Assembly (NCBI GenBank): GCA_025716855.1
Contig: JAIXMQ010000082.1
Coordinates: forward strand, 1-64,000
Direction of reading: 5' to 3'
DNA from: Pilaira anomala
Taxonomy: Eukaryota; Mucoromycota; Mucoromycetes; Mucorales; Mucoraceae
Length of the DNA: 64,000 nt
The first letter of the stretch is position 1; each line of letters opens with the position of its first letter. Shown here piece after piece: positions 21,604 through 33,879 of the stretch. The position numbers and the translations under genes were made by a program. The notes below the pieces were generated by a model that saw only the letters and a program-made list of their open reading frames with translations, did no database searches and had not been told where the DNA came from.

Positions 21604-23069
21604 TTACATGACATCTGCATAAAGTTTAGTTAAATCTTCAGGCCCATTATGAATTTTAATCCAAGTGACAGGACACCTTTTATGTTCTTCAACATAATGA
21701 TAACAACATGTATAACAGTAAACGTAACCAGAGGGTAAAGCTGTTGGATTATTAATAGGACTTGCAAGACATAATGGACATGTGTTTGGACTTGAAGGAA
21801 GTTTTGTACCACGAGGATCAGGCTATATAAATTTGACAAAATGTTAAATTTCCCTTATACATATAACATATGATCTTTGAATTTTCTCTTTACCTTAATT
21901 TTATCAGGTGGTGGTATAACATTTTCAGGTTCCCCACCTTGATTTGATCCACCTCTTGAAAATTCAGAAGAATACCACCATTCCAGAAACTTGAAAAAGA
22001 AGATAGACATGGGTAACAATACCTTTAAGAACTCAATCACTTTACTAAAGATAGTTGAAATAGCATGCATTGGATTCTTTATGATTGAAAACGGTGTATT
22101 CGGTATCAAACTTGATTTATCATGATGTGCACGCTTTAAAAAAGAATAAAAAGTTTAGTTTGTATATTTTTAAAAAACGTTAAAAAAAAAAAAAAAAACT
22201 TACATAATCATTCATACTCATGCGCTGGACTTGAAGACCTACTAAATGCAGCCAAGGTGTATAATATCTTGTCTTACCAAACAAATAAGCAACATTATAA
22301 GCCAAATTAGAACCATGATACAGGAAATTCAGGATGGGATAAACACGTTTAAATAGCCTAACCAAACGAATCATCAGTTTTCGTGTTCGTTTCGTTCCTG
22401 GGTTCTCAAGCTCTTCAGTCTCTAATTCTTCTTGCTCGTTATCTCCTAAAATAGAGGCCGATCCATGTCCAGATACCTTTTGATAGAATAAATCCAGTCG
22501 AGATTTGACATAGGGTAAACCAACCAACACCAATAACGACTTGGTGATCTCTCTGGTTGTCAAAGCTGGTGAGGATGCTGAATTAATAGGTGAGGTGAAT
22601 TGCACTCGATCGAGATGACTTGTCGAAACTCGTTTTAAGCCATAAAAGTTTTCTGCAAACGATCCTCCTACACATAATAAAATATGTATATATATATATA
22701 TATATATTAGTCATGGTATTTTTTTTTTGATTTTTTTTTTTTTACCCCATTCTTTCAGGTAATGACGTTCAATAAGCAACATTAAAATAGCATAAAATTC
22801 TTCATGGTTATTGACAACTCTTAATAATAAGCGTGGATAACGTTGAGCATATATCTAATATAGAATATCAATAAATAATAATAAAAAAAAACGGGGCAAA
22901 AGCAGAGGGGGGATTTTTTTTTTTTTTTTTTTTTTTTTTGCAAACATACAGCCAACATATATTGCACAGCAGGCTGCAATAACTCTTTTAGTTTTTCTTG
23001 TGCAACGAGTTCAAACAAGGAAGGACGGTAAGCGTCCTCCTGTGAACCTAAAGCGCTCATAAACTCCAT
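21604..23069 (-). CDS. PEX12: Peroxisome biogenesis factor 12 (PEX12)
   Basis: Peroxisomal membrane RING-type protein, with PEX2 and PEX10 part of the E3 complex that ubiquitinates the import receptor PEX5. Five exons join in frame: 23,069-22,950, 22,854-22,746, 22,667-22,204, 22,133-21,894 and 21,822-21,604, giving 383 residues, normal for PEX12. The N-terminus is family-typical ([20 protein letters not shown]). Then come [26 protein letters not shown], a region with [13 protein letters not shown], a hydrophobic part ([19 protein letters not shown]) and a C-terminal zinc domain with CPLC, CYTCC and KRCPVT. The reduced cysteine set, binding one zinc, is usual for PEX12. It diverges from beta-tubulin across ~590 bp. 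All introns are GT-AG. Confidence 0.9.
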
Positions 23070-23454
23070 GATATTTTGATTTAATGAAAAAAAAAAAAAA
23101 AAAAAAGATGCGTGTAAAAAGGGAACTATAGAAAAGATCTGATACTCAAAATGTGTCTTACAAAAGAAAGTGCACGTGATTTATTTTGATGTTTGCCTGT
23201 ATACACTCACACACACTTCTTAAAATGTGTAAATATATAAAAAGTAAATATAAATGTGTTTAAAAGTGTAGATAAATTTGTATGCAAGTGCGCATAATTC
23301 TTGAAGGGGATATACTAATGAGGAGGAATAGGAAGGAGGAGGAGGAGTATAGGGATTTATAGTATCTTTTTTAGCTTCGAGTCACTTTATAAGCAAAAAC
23401 ATAGTTTGAACCAATGACGTTGCAATGAGAATAGTGCCTTGCTTTTGACTTGGA

Positions 23455-23495
<41 letters not shown>

Positions 23496-23655
23496 TTTCG
23501 ATTTTTGTTTTTTTTTTCGTCTTCTTCTTTTTTCTTCTTTAAAATTATTTAGATTTTTATTTTTATTTATTTATTTACTTTTGGTAAGTTCCTGTTAGAA
23601 AAACACGTCTTTTTGTTTTGAGAGTAGATATTCATTTTGTTACAAAATAGATAAT
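23070..23655. promoter_or_regulatory. Divergent promoter region PEX12 / beta-tubulin
   Basis: 586 bp between two divergent start codons. It holds a 33-base T run (~23,459-23,492), a GGAGGAGGAGGAG block near 23,330, CACACACA and a pyrimidine-rich stretch before the tubulin start. No clear TATA box was chosen. Confidence 0.5.
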
Positions 23656-24151
23656 ATGAGAGAAATTATTCACGTTCAAGCTGGTTAGTTTAAAAAAGAT
23701 GTATCAAATTAAATCTCTCTGAGTTATTTACATGTTGTTTGTTTATTATTATTATTTTAGGTCAGTGTGGTAATCAAGTAAGCTTTACTTTCTTTTATAA
23801 TAAATAAAAAAAAAGAGAGAGAGAGAGAGAGAGAAAGTATACACACGCGTGTGTGTGTACTAAAAAAAAAAAAAAAAAAAAAAAGAGAGAGAGCTACATT
23901 GGACCTAAAATAAATAGCTGCACGTGTACATGTTTATTTATTTACAAGTTTTTTTTTTTTTTTTTTTTATTTATTATTATTAGATTGGTCAAAAGTTCTG
24001 GGAAACTATTTCACAAGAACATGGTATCGACACAAACGGTAATTATGGTGGAGACAATGACCTTCAATTAGAACGTATCAATGTCTTTTATAATGAAGGT
24101 TCTCAAGGAAAATATGTTCCAAGGTAAATAATACATATATCTCCTTTATAT

Positions 24152-24188
<37 letters not shown>

Positions 24189-25399
24189 CTCCCCCATTTT
24201 TTAACTCCTACTTTTATACTAGAGCGGTCCTTGTGGATCTTGAACCAGCAACGATGGATGCAATCCGTGGTAGCCCTTACGGAAAAATCTTCCGCCCTGA
24301 TAACTTTATCAACGCTCAATCTGGAGCAGGTAACTCCTGGGCAAAGGGATATTATACAGAGGGTGCTGAATTAGTTGAATCAATTATGGACGTCATTCGT
24401 AAAGAAGCCGAAAATACCGATTGCCTTCAAGGTTTTCAACTTTGTCATTCTCTTGGTGGTGGTACCGGTTCCGGTCTGGGTTCCCTTTTACTTTCAAAGA
24501 TTCGTGAAGAATACCCCGATCGTATCTTGAGTACCTACTCTGTTGTACCCTCTCCTAAAGTATCCGACACTGTCGTTGAACCTTATAATGCGGTTCTCTC
24601 TGTACATCAGTTGGTCGAAAATTGTGACGCCACTTTTTGTATTGATAATGAAGCTCTCTATGATATTTGCTTTAGAACTCTTAAATTAACAAATCCTGGT
24701 TATGGTGATTTAAATCAATTAGTATCTGCTGTCATGTCAGGTGTCTCTACCAGTTTACGTTTCCCTGGTCAATTAAATTCCGATTTACGTAAGCTCTGTG
24801 TCAACATGGTACCTTTCCCTCGTCTTCATTTCTTTATGGTAGGTGTAGCTCCTCTTACTGCTTTTGGTTCTCAACAGTATCGTAATTTGAGTGTACCTGA
24901 ATTAACTGCTCAAATGTTTGATGCTAAAAACATGATGGCCGCTTCTGATCCTCGTCATGGTCGTTATTTAACTGCTGCTACCATCTTTCGTGGTCGTCTT
25001 TCGACAAAAGAAGTTGAAAATCAAATGTTGGCTGTTCAACAAAAGAATTCTTCTTATTTTGTTGAATGGATTCCTAATAGTGTCAAGACTTCTCTTTGTG
25101 ATATCCCTCCTGTTGGTCTCAAGATGTCTGGTACTTTTATTGGTAACAGTACTGCTATTCAAGATTTATTCAAGCGTGTCAATGAACAATTTACTGCAAT
25201 GTTCAGAAGAAAAGCTTTCTTGCATTGGTATACTGGTGAAGGTATGGATGAAATGGAATTCACTGAAGCTGAATCAAATATGAACGATTTGGTATCTGAA
25301 TATCAACAATATCAAGAAGCTACTATTGATGAAGAATACCCTGAAGATGATGAATATGTTGAAGATGATGATGAAGGTCAAATGGATGATGACCAATAA
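23656..25399 (+). CDS. Beta-tubulin
   Basis: Beta subunit of the alpha/beta tubulin dimer, which forms microtubules and hydrolyses GTP. Four exons join in frame: 23,656-23,683, 23,761-23,777, 23,984-24,123, 24,223-25,399, giving 453 residues. Visible marks: MREI autoregulatory start, QCGNQ, GTP-binding GGGTGSGLG (140-148), [20 protein letters not shown], and an acidic tail somewhat longer than usual. Introns after codons 10, 15 and 62 lie in the early cluster typical of fungal beta-tubulins. By direct count residue 167 is Tyr (usually Phe) and 198 is Ala (usually Glu), with Phe200, His6 and Phe50. Changes at 167 and 198 are classic benzimidazole-resistance sites, so this isotype is predicted to bind those drugs poorly. 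It may be one of several paralogues. Confidence 0.97.
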
Positions 25400-25806
25400 A
25401 TCTCTCTTTTTTAGTCTACTTTCTCTCTTCAGAAAAAAGAAAAACCCCACTCAAAAAAAAAAAAAAAAAAGAGAGAAAAGGCTATTTCACTCACACAATA
25501 CATATACTCTTTTTCATCCCATACCTCCCTCACACAATAACAAATAAAAGCACTCAATGAACTCACTATGTATTTGATAACATTTATTCTGAGGAAAAAC
25601 GCATTTTTTTTTTAAAAAAAATCCTGCAAAAAAAAAAAAAAGAACCACTGATAAAACCTGTTTAAAGAAAAAAAAAAAGAAGCTCATGTGTGTAACAGCA
25701 AAAAAAAATAAATAAAAACGGCAGTCATCATTTTAAAAAGAAGAGAAGCACTTTTTTTTTTTTTTTTGATTTGTTTGTAACCCCTTTTTTTTCGCGAGTA
25801 ATAAAC
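25400..25806. other. Tubulin 3' region and upstream region of next gene
   Basis: Homopolymer-rich, with an AATAAA-like signal (ACAAATAAAAG) near 25,540 that could serve tubulin mRNA 3' end formation. No gene seen. Confidence 0.4.
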
Positions 25807-26265
25807 ATGTCAAATAAAAGAACAACCAATGACCACAACGAATCCACTACAAACAATACCAATCCAAAAAAACTACGTATAAAAGAATACATTCCAACCA
25901 TCCCACAAGAAAAAAAGAATAACATCGTAAGTATTATACCAGAAGAAAAAAAGAAATCAAGACATGGCATTTGGACAAAACCAAAAGAACTCGTTTTATT
26001 ACAAGCCTATACTGAAATCTGGCCTCCTTCATGGAGACGAGGCACTATTTCGGACGCTTGGAAAAAAGTCTTGGACCGTGTCAACGCTGTTGCTCCTGAC
26101 GAAACTGGCTTAGGTTATGACGCTTGTCGTAGAAGTGTCGAAAGACTTGTCAATAAATATCAACAATCCTTTGATCAACTTCCTCCTGACCATCAGTCAA
26201 AAGATTTTGATGGTGATACAATGAAAGAAGCTGCTTTCACCATCTTGAGATTGGTAATATATCAT

Positions 26266-26299
<34 letters not shown>

Positions 26300-26740
26300 T
26301 TTTAAACTTGATTTGACCCTCTCTCTCTATAGAGGCAAACCGACGAGAAAAAAGGAAAGAAAGAGAAACGATTGGAATTTGACAGACGTATTAAAACTGA
26401 ACTTGCAGTTATAGAGAATACAAACACAGCAGGTCAACTTACTACTAATGTAGTGGAGCCTGTGGCTGAAACAACCATATCAACAACCGAAGACATACCA
26501 ACCGAAAATACATTCAATCCCCATTTAATAAGAACAGATCCCGAACAACCGAGTCATAACAGTTTAAACGAACCCAACTCTCATCCTCCTCTTCAAGATC
26601 CTAGTAACAGAGACTTTTGGGAACGCCATTTACAAACTCAAGATCGCATGTGTAGTTTTTTAAAAAGTATAGCGGATTCATCTCGGGAAACTGTGGAATT
26701 ATTAAAAGTGTTGGAACACCGTTCCAGGAAGGATTCATAA
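25807..26740 (+). CDS. SANT/Myb-like DNA-binding protein
   Basis: Two exons, 25,807-26,253 and 26,333-26,740, join in phase 0 for 284 residues. After a charged N-terminus with a KKLRIK basic patch, residues ~57-125 look like a trihelix-type SANT/Myb domain: WTKPKELVLLQAYTEIWP, then RGTISDAWKKVLDRVNA, then CRRSVERLVNKYQQ. A second basic stretch (DEKKGKKEKRLEFDRRIK) begins exon 2, followed by a Thr/Pro-rich tail and a short predicted helix near the end (RDFWERHLQTQDRMCSFLKSI). Likely a nuclear DNA-binding factor; targets unknown. Similar proteins in fungi often derive from transposon or regulator families. The intron ends in a long A run and a polypyrimidine tract before AG. Confidence 0.75.
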
Positions 26741-26983
26741 ACTTTGTAAATAAAGCTGTTTTTTCTGTAAATTATCATCATATTTTTTTTTTTTTTTTTT
26801 TTTTGCTCATAAGCTGTCTATAGCCTACTATTCTCGTATAAATTCATGCTAAACAAAATTTAAACAATACTTTTATTGATAGATATTGGGGATATTTTTA
26901 AAACAAAAGAATTCTACTACTATTTTTTTTTTTTTTTTTGAATAAGTTAGAACAAAGAGACTTGATTCTTTTTTTTTTTTTTT

Positions 26984-27024
<41 letters not shown>

Positions 27025-27028
27025 TATC

Positions 27029-30000
27029 TTAAACAAGATTTTGAAGGATATCGTACAACTGTCTGTCAAAATCATCCGTAACTGCAACACATTGCTTCTT
27101 CATCTCTGTAGACGATCCAGCACCATCTGTTTCAACTTCACTAAACGATCTCTTTCTTTTACTACTACCTTCAAGTGCAGGAACCAATTCATTTGTACTT
27201 GATTCCATCGTTTCTACATCCGCTAAACTACGTATACATGTAGGTGAAGTAGACAAACAAGTAGATTGTGAAGATTGTCGTGATCGGTTCACATGAGACA
27301 TAATACTATTTGCTGTTAACTGAGGCGATAGCGAGGGTAAAAACTTGGGTGAAGTCGAACAAGGTCTACTAGACCCTTCAAATTTAGGTGACGTGATGGA
27401 TGAAGATGGTATAAACTTGGGTGAACAAGAAGGCGTAGTTAATTTAGTATCTGATGATACAACTGTTCCAATCGCTTGATGATCTCTTCTTGTTAACTCT
27501 ACTTTTTCTTCTTTGGCTGGTAATTCATTTTCAATCATCACGTGTGCTTCCATTTTCTTACTTTCTACTACTATCCCTTCTGGTTTATTACGTCGAATCT
27601 TCTTAGGTCTACCTCGAGGCTTACCCGTCTTGACATACGAGTAATATGACTTCTTGGGCGTTGGCACCACTGGTTCCTCTTTATCTGCAATTTCAACCAC
27701 CACACTTTCTACTTCCTTCACTACCGTTGAACTTCTTCTTCTCTTGCCAATCATAGTCGCTACTGGCTTCACTTCTGCTGCTGCTATTACTTCTCTTTCT
27801 CCCTTCTTTTCTTCTGTCACCATTGGACGCTTCATTTTATTAGAGGGTCTACCTGTAGGAATTCCTGATTTCGTATAACATTTAACTCCATCTTTCATAA
27901 AGTATCTTGGATCTGAACAAAGAACCTTTTCAGCATGTCGTTTTTTATTAGTAGGAACTACTACTACTTCTGCTGAATTATCTTCACTCAATCGTCTTTT
28001 ATTTTTCATAGCAGCAGCCACAGGACCTACTACTTCAGTCTTGAAAGGTTTCTTTACAGAGGACGCCTTTTTACCTACATCAAGAGCAAGATGTACTTTA
28101 GGTGTTTCCAAATCATGTGATCCACTTCTATAATGAACTGCCGAATTCACGACTTCAGCCTCTTCTGCTTTCTTCTGCAGAGTTCTTGTTGATTTTCTTG
28201 TCCCCTTTCTAGGCCCACTCCATTCTTGCATTAACTCTTCTTGCACTCCTGGACTTTCAATCCACCTCAAGATTTCATCCGCACTCTTTCGATCCTCCGC
28301 CTTAGCTCTCAAGAACATCTTTAAGAACTGAATACTCATAGGTCCCGGCATACTCTTTTCCAATATCGCATCAATATTTGCATCTTTACCAACTGTCTCT
28401 CTCAACAACTTCAAGTCCGTATCAAAGATCCCAGGCCAAGGTTCAATATCAAGAAAGGTCTTCCAAACGATATTTCCCAACGAATAAATATCTTCTGCAG
28501 CTGGATCAATCAAGTAAGGTAACAATTCGTGATCTCGGTTGGTACGAGGTAACGTCTGAATCGATCGATAAAATCGATACCCATGGTCTGGTCGTGCCAT
28601 ACAGTAAGGTAAGTTCTTACACCAAATCGCTAATTCTTCTCTCGAATTAGGCTTCACATCATCTTCATACAATTCATGTCCATCGTCTGAATCCACCCAC
28701 CATTTCTTGGCTACTTCAGCATCATAAAATACCGCTTTACCGAAATCGATCAAATAGAGTTCGGGTAAATCATCCATGCCCTTTGAATCAATCATATAAT
28801 TCACAGATGAAAGATCGCGATGTGCGATACCTATTTGGTGTGATTCTCGCATCGATTTTAGCATTTGAAGAATAATATGCATACGTTGTTGAGAACTTAA
28901 TCGGTGTCGTGAATGTAGCTTGAGGTATTCTTTTAACGTCTTATCGTATCGTTTCATCGTCAATCCAATAATCTTTGTACCCGTTTCATCATAAAGGAGT
29001 TCGTCAATACATCCAATGTTTTCTCGACCCTTGAGCTGTAAAAGACTTGAGATCTCTAATACAATTTGTGAGGCGGTGGAACGTTGGAATACTTGAATTA
29101 CTTTATCGGGTGCGAAATATACATGTTTGAAGTATCCTTCTGCATCGGTCTTCTTTTGATTGATATATGTACTGTACTTTGTCATAGGGACAATGGGTAC
29201 GTTTTTTTCTTGGGATACTATATATATATATATATATAAAATTAGTATTTAAATCATAATTAAAATTGCATATACTTTACATGATACAAGCTTGCGCCAA
29301 TGCTTATGAAAAACTGGAATATTAGTATGAGTTGCCATCATATTTGTAGAATTAAGTGTTGTTGTTTCTTGCAAAGTACTTGGACCAGCAAGTTCGGTAT
29401 CTACATTGTTTATAATAGGTTTAATTTTGATGATGGGTTTATTTACATTGTTTCCTGTTTCTGCTGGAATAATAAAGCTATCATAATAGATTAGTTTGAT
29501 TTTTTTTTTAAATAACCAAGATGTATATTTACCGTTGCTTTGATGTGTTATTTACATTGGTATATTGATTAGGTGATGCAGTTGTAAGCAAATTATTGAT
29601 TTTCAAGTCGAAACAATTTTCAAATTTCTTGATAGGAGATCCAGTGATATTAATTAAGAATTGTTGTGACAATTCATTCTCCTTTGATTCAGATTCTTGA
29701 CATGATAACTTCAATGGTGTCTTACGAGGTATTTGCTCCTTCTTTGTAAATAATCGTTGAGCTAACGTAGTAGGTATAATTGACTTTAATTTCTTGGATT
29801 GAACAATCTTGACTTTAATCCAACTTTCAAATTCGTCCATGACTGTCGTATGTATTTCACCTAAAGGGTGAACAATCGCAATATCCGCTTGAATGTATGA
29901 AATGTCTGGATTATCTGTAACTTGATTTATTTCAACGTGAAAGAATATCGTCACAAAGTTATGTATATGGTCTCTTGCATTCGCAAGAAAATACCCATTT

Positions 30001-30545
30001 CGAATGAGAAAAAGTCGATGTGTGCGTAAATTCGACGGTTGATTCATATCATCATAAAGTGAAGAATGTAATTCATGATATGTGTTGATATTTACAGAAT
30101 ACATCATACTATAATAATAAATACATGTTAGAACAATAATAATTTAAAACCTGAGATTTCCTTTTTTTTTTTTTTTTTTTTTTTTTTACCTTTGTTCGTG
30201 CACATGAAAAGAAGAGTAAATTGGTGTTGTACAGTACTCTTCTGGCACTTTGTCATTAATACTAAAATAATAGATATAAATCAATAACACATTTTTTTTT
30301 TTTTTTGAAAAAAAAACCTATAGTACATACTTTAAATTTATTGATTCAATAAATTCTGTCGTTATGCCAGGAATCGTTATCAACTCCTGTTGAAAGCTTC
30401 CTAAATTGTTGAAATGCTTATCAAACAATTTACGTTCAATAAGCTCAAGTGTCTTAATGTACTTTGAGCAATCAAAGGAAGAGTAAATTGCGTCTAATGT
30501 AAGAACACATTGTCGAAGTAGACTGTCTCCAGTACTAACTGACAT
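27029..30545 (-). CDS. Protein-kinase-domain protein with AT-hook tail
   Basis: Five exons join in frame (30,545-30,331, 30,261-30,190, 30,108-29,533, 29,477-29,281, 29,217-27,029) for 1082 residues. The ~350-residue N-terminal region was not recognised. The kinase domain starts near 370: degenerate glycine loop (EGYFKHVYF), then VIQVF where VAIK is expected, so the ATP-binding Lys seems replaced by Gln. It keeps HRDLSSVNY (HRD 486-488) and LIDFGKA (DFG 511-513). After ~690 the protein is basic and Ser-rich, with an AT-hook (KPRGRPKKIRR, ~886-896) and a half copy (SGIPTGRPSNK, ~804). A nuclear, DNA-associated kinase or pseudokinase is inferred. Using only the last exon gives a 718-residue protein from ATG 29,185; the open, in-phase upstream exons favour the longer model. 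Confidence 0.75.
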
Positions 30546-30757
30546 GTTAACAATTTTTTTTTTTTTTATTTAATAAGCTTAATGAAAAAATAAAAAAAAA
30601 AAAAATAAAGTAAAGATAAAGAGAGAAAGAAAGAATGAAATAAAAAAAAAAAAAAATCCTTTATTTATATTTTTTTTTTTTTGTTTTGCTGCGGTACGAA
30701 AACAGTCACGTACGCACACACACAACGCAGACTGATATTTTATTGCAGGCAAAAAAC

Positions 30758-32764
30758 TCAAGTTTTACCAGTACGCTTTCCCTTGTTCTTTTTAATTCTA
30801 TCTGCCGTCTTTTCAGCCGTAATTTGAAACATATTTGGCTTATCAAACTTATCATCTTGCTTATTTTTAATCTTCTTGACCTTACCACGATCATAATCAA
30901 GATCATACATATCCACTCTCTTTCTCTTTTGTTTAAATTGCTTTAATACAGATTTTCTCTTTTCAACCGTAGATCCAACATCTTCTTCCCATGTACCAAT
31001 ATCATCTTCAAATTGATTATTGGCTAATTTCGTTAATAAATCTTCCTTGACTTGTGCACTTTTACTGTATAAACTTTCTTTTTCAATCAAGGCTCCTAAT
31101 TTATCACGCTTGGATTTCATATTTTCTCCTGCTTCAACTACAATCGCTGCTGCATTATCTACCTTTTCTTTTGTAGATGATTCTTCCATCGCCTTTCTTA
31201 ATCTTTCCTTTTCCAATTCTTTTTCCTCTTCCTCTTCATCTACTTGAGGTAAAATAACTTCCTCTTTTTCTTCTTCTTCTTCTTCTTCTACTGTGATAGC
31301 AACTGGTTCTTCTACTGTTGCAACAGATGCTTCTGTAGGCTCAACAACCATCTTCTTTTCAGTCTTTACTACCTTCTTCTTTTCTCTCTTTTCAACCTTG
31401 GGCGGTGTATTATAAAACAACATGTACGGTTTCTCCTCTAATAATCTCTTCATGCTTGCAACCTGTACCTTTTCATTATCCATACAATACCAAACACCAT
31501 TTGAACTCTTAACATAAGCCATGTAACGACCACTATGAATCGTATCTCCAGTATGAACAATGATTGCATACAAACTATACTTTGTAGTCACATTTGACTT
31601 TTCTGACTCTGTCACCACACGACTCACATCAATCGTCTCTTCAAACTTGACAGTTTTATTAATCTTTGTTTGATCACTATCTTGATTAAATCTTTGTAAC
31701 TGAATCGCAAGTGTCATGGGTGTACGATAAATGGACCGTTTACCATGCATTTCACCTTCATTTTGACAATGAGCACATTCTTTCATTTCAGATACTTTTT
31801 CTTTGAAATGTTTCGTCAAGGCTCTTTCTACTGAACTACATTGTGTCAAGTCTAAGCTGAGATGGAGAAACGAATCGTATGTGTTCTCGGGTGTGTTACA
31901 GGCTGCACAGTCAAGTCGCTTTTGAATGTATCCACCAAAGATTTGGTATAATGATGTGGTTTCTGCCACAAGTTTGTCCTTTGTTCGCTTTTCTGAAATT
32001 AAAAAGGATTGTATTTGTTCCATAAAATAGTTCCAAACATCGTATGCGTCTTTGGATGTACCATTTTGCATTTCTTTTTTATAATAAGTAACTTCAATTT
32101 TTATAATGATCAATAATTGTTGGACTTACTTTTTAATTTTCCTACAAACACACGAGGTTGAACTGCATAAGGTGATCCTTTCAAAACTGTTCGAACATGA
32201 TCTTCAACAGCACAAACAAAACAATAATCTTGAATTGTACCTGGTTTTTATGTAAGTATCATTTTTTTTTTTTTTTTTTTGCATAATTCCCAAAAATATG
32301 TGGTGTTACTTACAATTAGCACTATGTTTTCGTTCTAATAAATAATTAGCTAAAGCAGGAGTATAAGTCAAAACCTGAAGCACCGCATTCAACGAAGAAA
32401 GATGTCCAAGATCCTTCAACCCGGATCCAACAGGGTGAATCTCATTCCAACCCGAACTAAGTTTATCTTTAGGAAATAAGACTTTAGAAGCTCTCTCAAA
32501 CCCATTCGCATCAATTTTATCCGCTATATTATCAGAAGCCCCTGAACCAGAGATATTATCATATGCTGAGGTAGCATGCACTACGCCGGCTGTTCCATTG
32601 ACAGGTGCAAACTTTTTCTTAAATAGCTCAAGTTTTTGATCCACATACCGAGACTTTCTAAATTTAATCGCTCGATTCAATAAATTGTTCACCGTATTCT
32701 TTTGACCCAACGTCTCGTTCTTTCCTCCCTTCACTACTTTCTCAGCTCGTTGTTGATTTGACAT
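30758..32764 (-). CDS. USP-family deubiquitinase-like protein, catalytically dead by sequence
   Basis: Three exons (32,764-32,314, 32,240-32,130, 32,073-30,758) join in frame for 625 residues. The fold resembles USP36 / fission-yeast Ubp16: LNAVLQVLTYTPALANYLL, then CFVCAVEDHV, IFGGYIQKRLDCAAC, ECAHC (zinc ribbon), YSLYAIIVHTGDTIHSG and NGVWYCMD. The Cys box, normally G-N-T-C, reads GHLSS, so residue 123 is Ser, and the catalytic His of the SGHY box is Arg (residue 370). Asp386 is kept. The C-terminus is Lys/Glu-rich with KKIKNK and KRTGKT, as in nucleolar USP36. Probably a non-catalytic ubiquitin- or partner-binding protein. The ATG at 32,764 was chosen because upstream in-frame sequence is homopolymer. 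It lies 212 bp from the kinase gene, same strand. Confidence 0.85.
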
Positions 32765-33368
32765 GAAGTTTTTTTTTTTTTTTCTTGGTAAAAAAAAAAA
32801 AGATACCCAAAAGAAAAAAAAAAAAAAGCTTATTTCTAAATCAATCATAGTCACGGTTGAATCTTGAGTTTTGACTGTTTAATTCTGTGGGTTTTGCGAT
32901 GTGTCTGGTACGAGCGTGTGTGTTTATGGTTGTAACCCTTACTGATATTTTCTATAATACTGAGAATGGATATCCAGTCTCTCATTAAGCACATATTTTC
33001 TTTTAAAATATCTCATCAAGCATATCCATTGATATTACTACCTATCCTTGCAGCTGAAAAAAAAAAAACTTTGAGTCTGACATTCATGTGTTACAATTAA
33101 AAAAGCAATAGATAAAATATAGCCGCCATTCTTGTATGTCTGTACAATTTTAAAAGTTAGAAAAAGTATTATTTAATATCTCAATTTAGCAGCGAAGAAT
33201 TACTGTATTTACAAGGAAAAAAAGGGGGGGGGGGAGCATGAATATTATAATAAGAGAGTGTGAGAAAAAAAAAAAAATACAAAGCGTGTGTGTGTGTGTT
33301 GGTATAATAAATTATAATACATATATAATTGTAGTTAACTACCCATTTTTTTTTTCAATCCAAGTTCA
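32765..33368. other. Intergenic, no gene seen
   Basis: Homopolymers, a G-run and a GTGTGTGTGT tract near 33,285. Nothing coding was recognised. Confidence 0.4.
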
Positions 33369-33525
33369 TCATCTTAAACAGGATCGTCTATCTTGGAACC
33401 GAATTCTTGGATTTTCCACTGAAGAGAAAATATCCCAAAAATGTAGCGTTTCATCACCTGTACCCGTTACTACAGTATTACCATCATGACTCATCGACGT
33501 ATGTAAGAAGCTTCGATATGCAGAT
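33369..33525 (-). pseudogene. Cdc20/Cdh1 (fizzy) last WD blade fragment
   Basis: About 50 minus-strand residues match the end of APC/C activators: SMSHDGNTVVTGTGDETLHF then WDIF, close to the SPDGxTIVTGAGDETLRFWN blade of Cdh1/Cdc20, followed by a basic tail and stop at 33,369. Upstream on the minus strand there are no other WD repeats, no D-box-recognising propeller and no start, so this looks like an isolated duplicated or truncated end of a gene that should be several hundred residues. The family activates the anaphase-promoting complex. Confidence 0.6.
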
Positions 33526-33829
33526 TTAATTTTGCTTGATTACATATGTAAAAAAGGGAGTAAATCGATTAAAATCAAGAGCTTTGATAAAAAAAAATGT
33601 ATTTTTTTTTTGTAAAGTTATATCGGGTCTCTGCCAATTGGTCAGCTTTTTCATCATTTTTTGATCGACATTGCAGTGGTACAGATATCAACTTGTTTTG
33701 TGCACTTTTAAATACATAATAAACATATAGTGACATACAAGAAAAGATACGAGATGTATTATACATACATGTCTAGATGACTTAAATGGTAACATCCCGA
33801 TATTCCACTGTAAACTTATTTTTTTTTTC

Positions 33830-33879
<50 letters not shown>

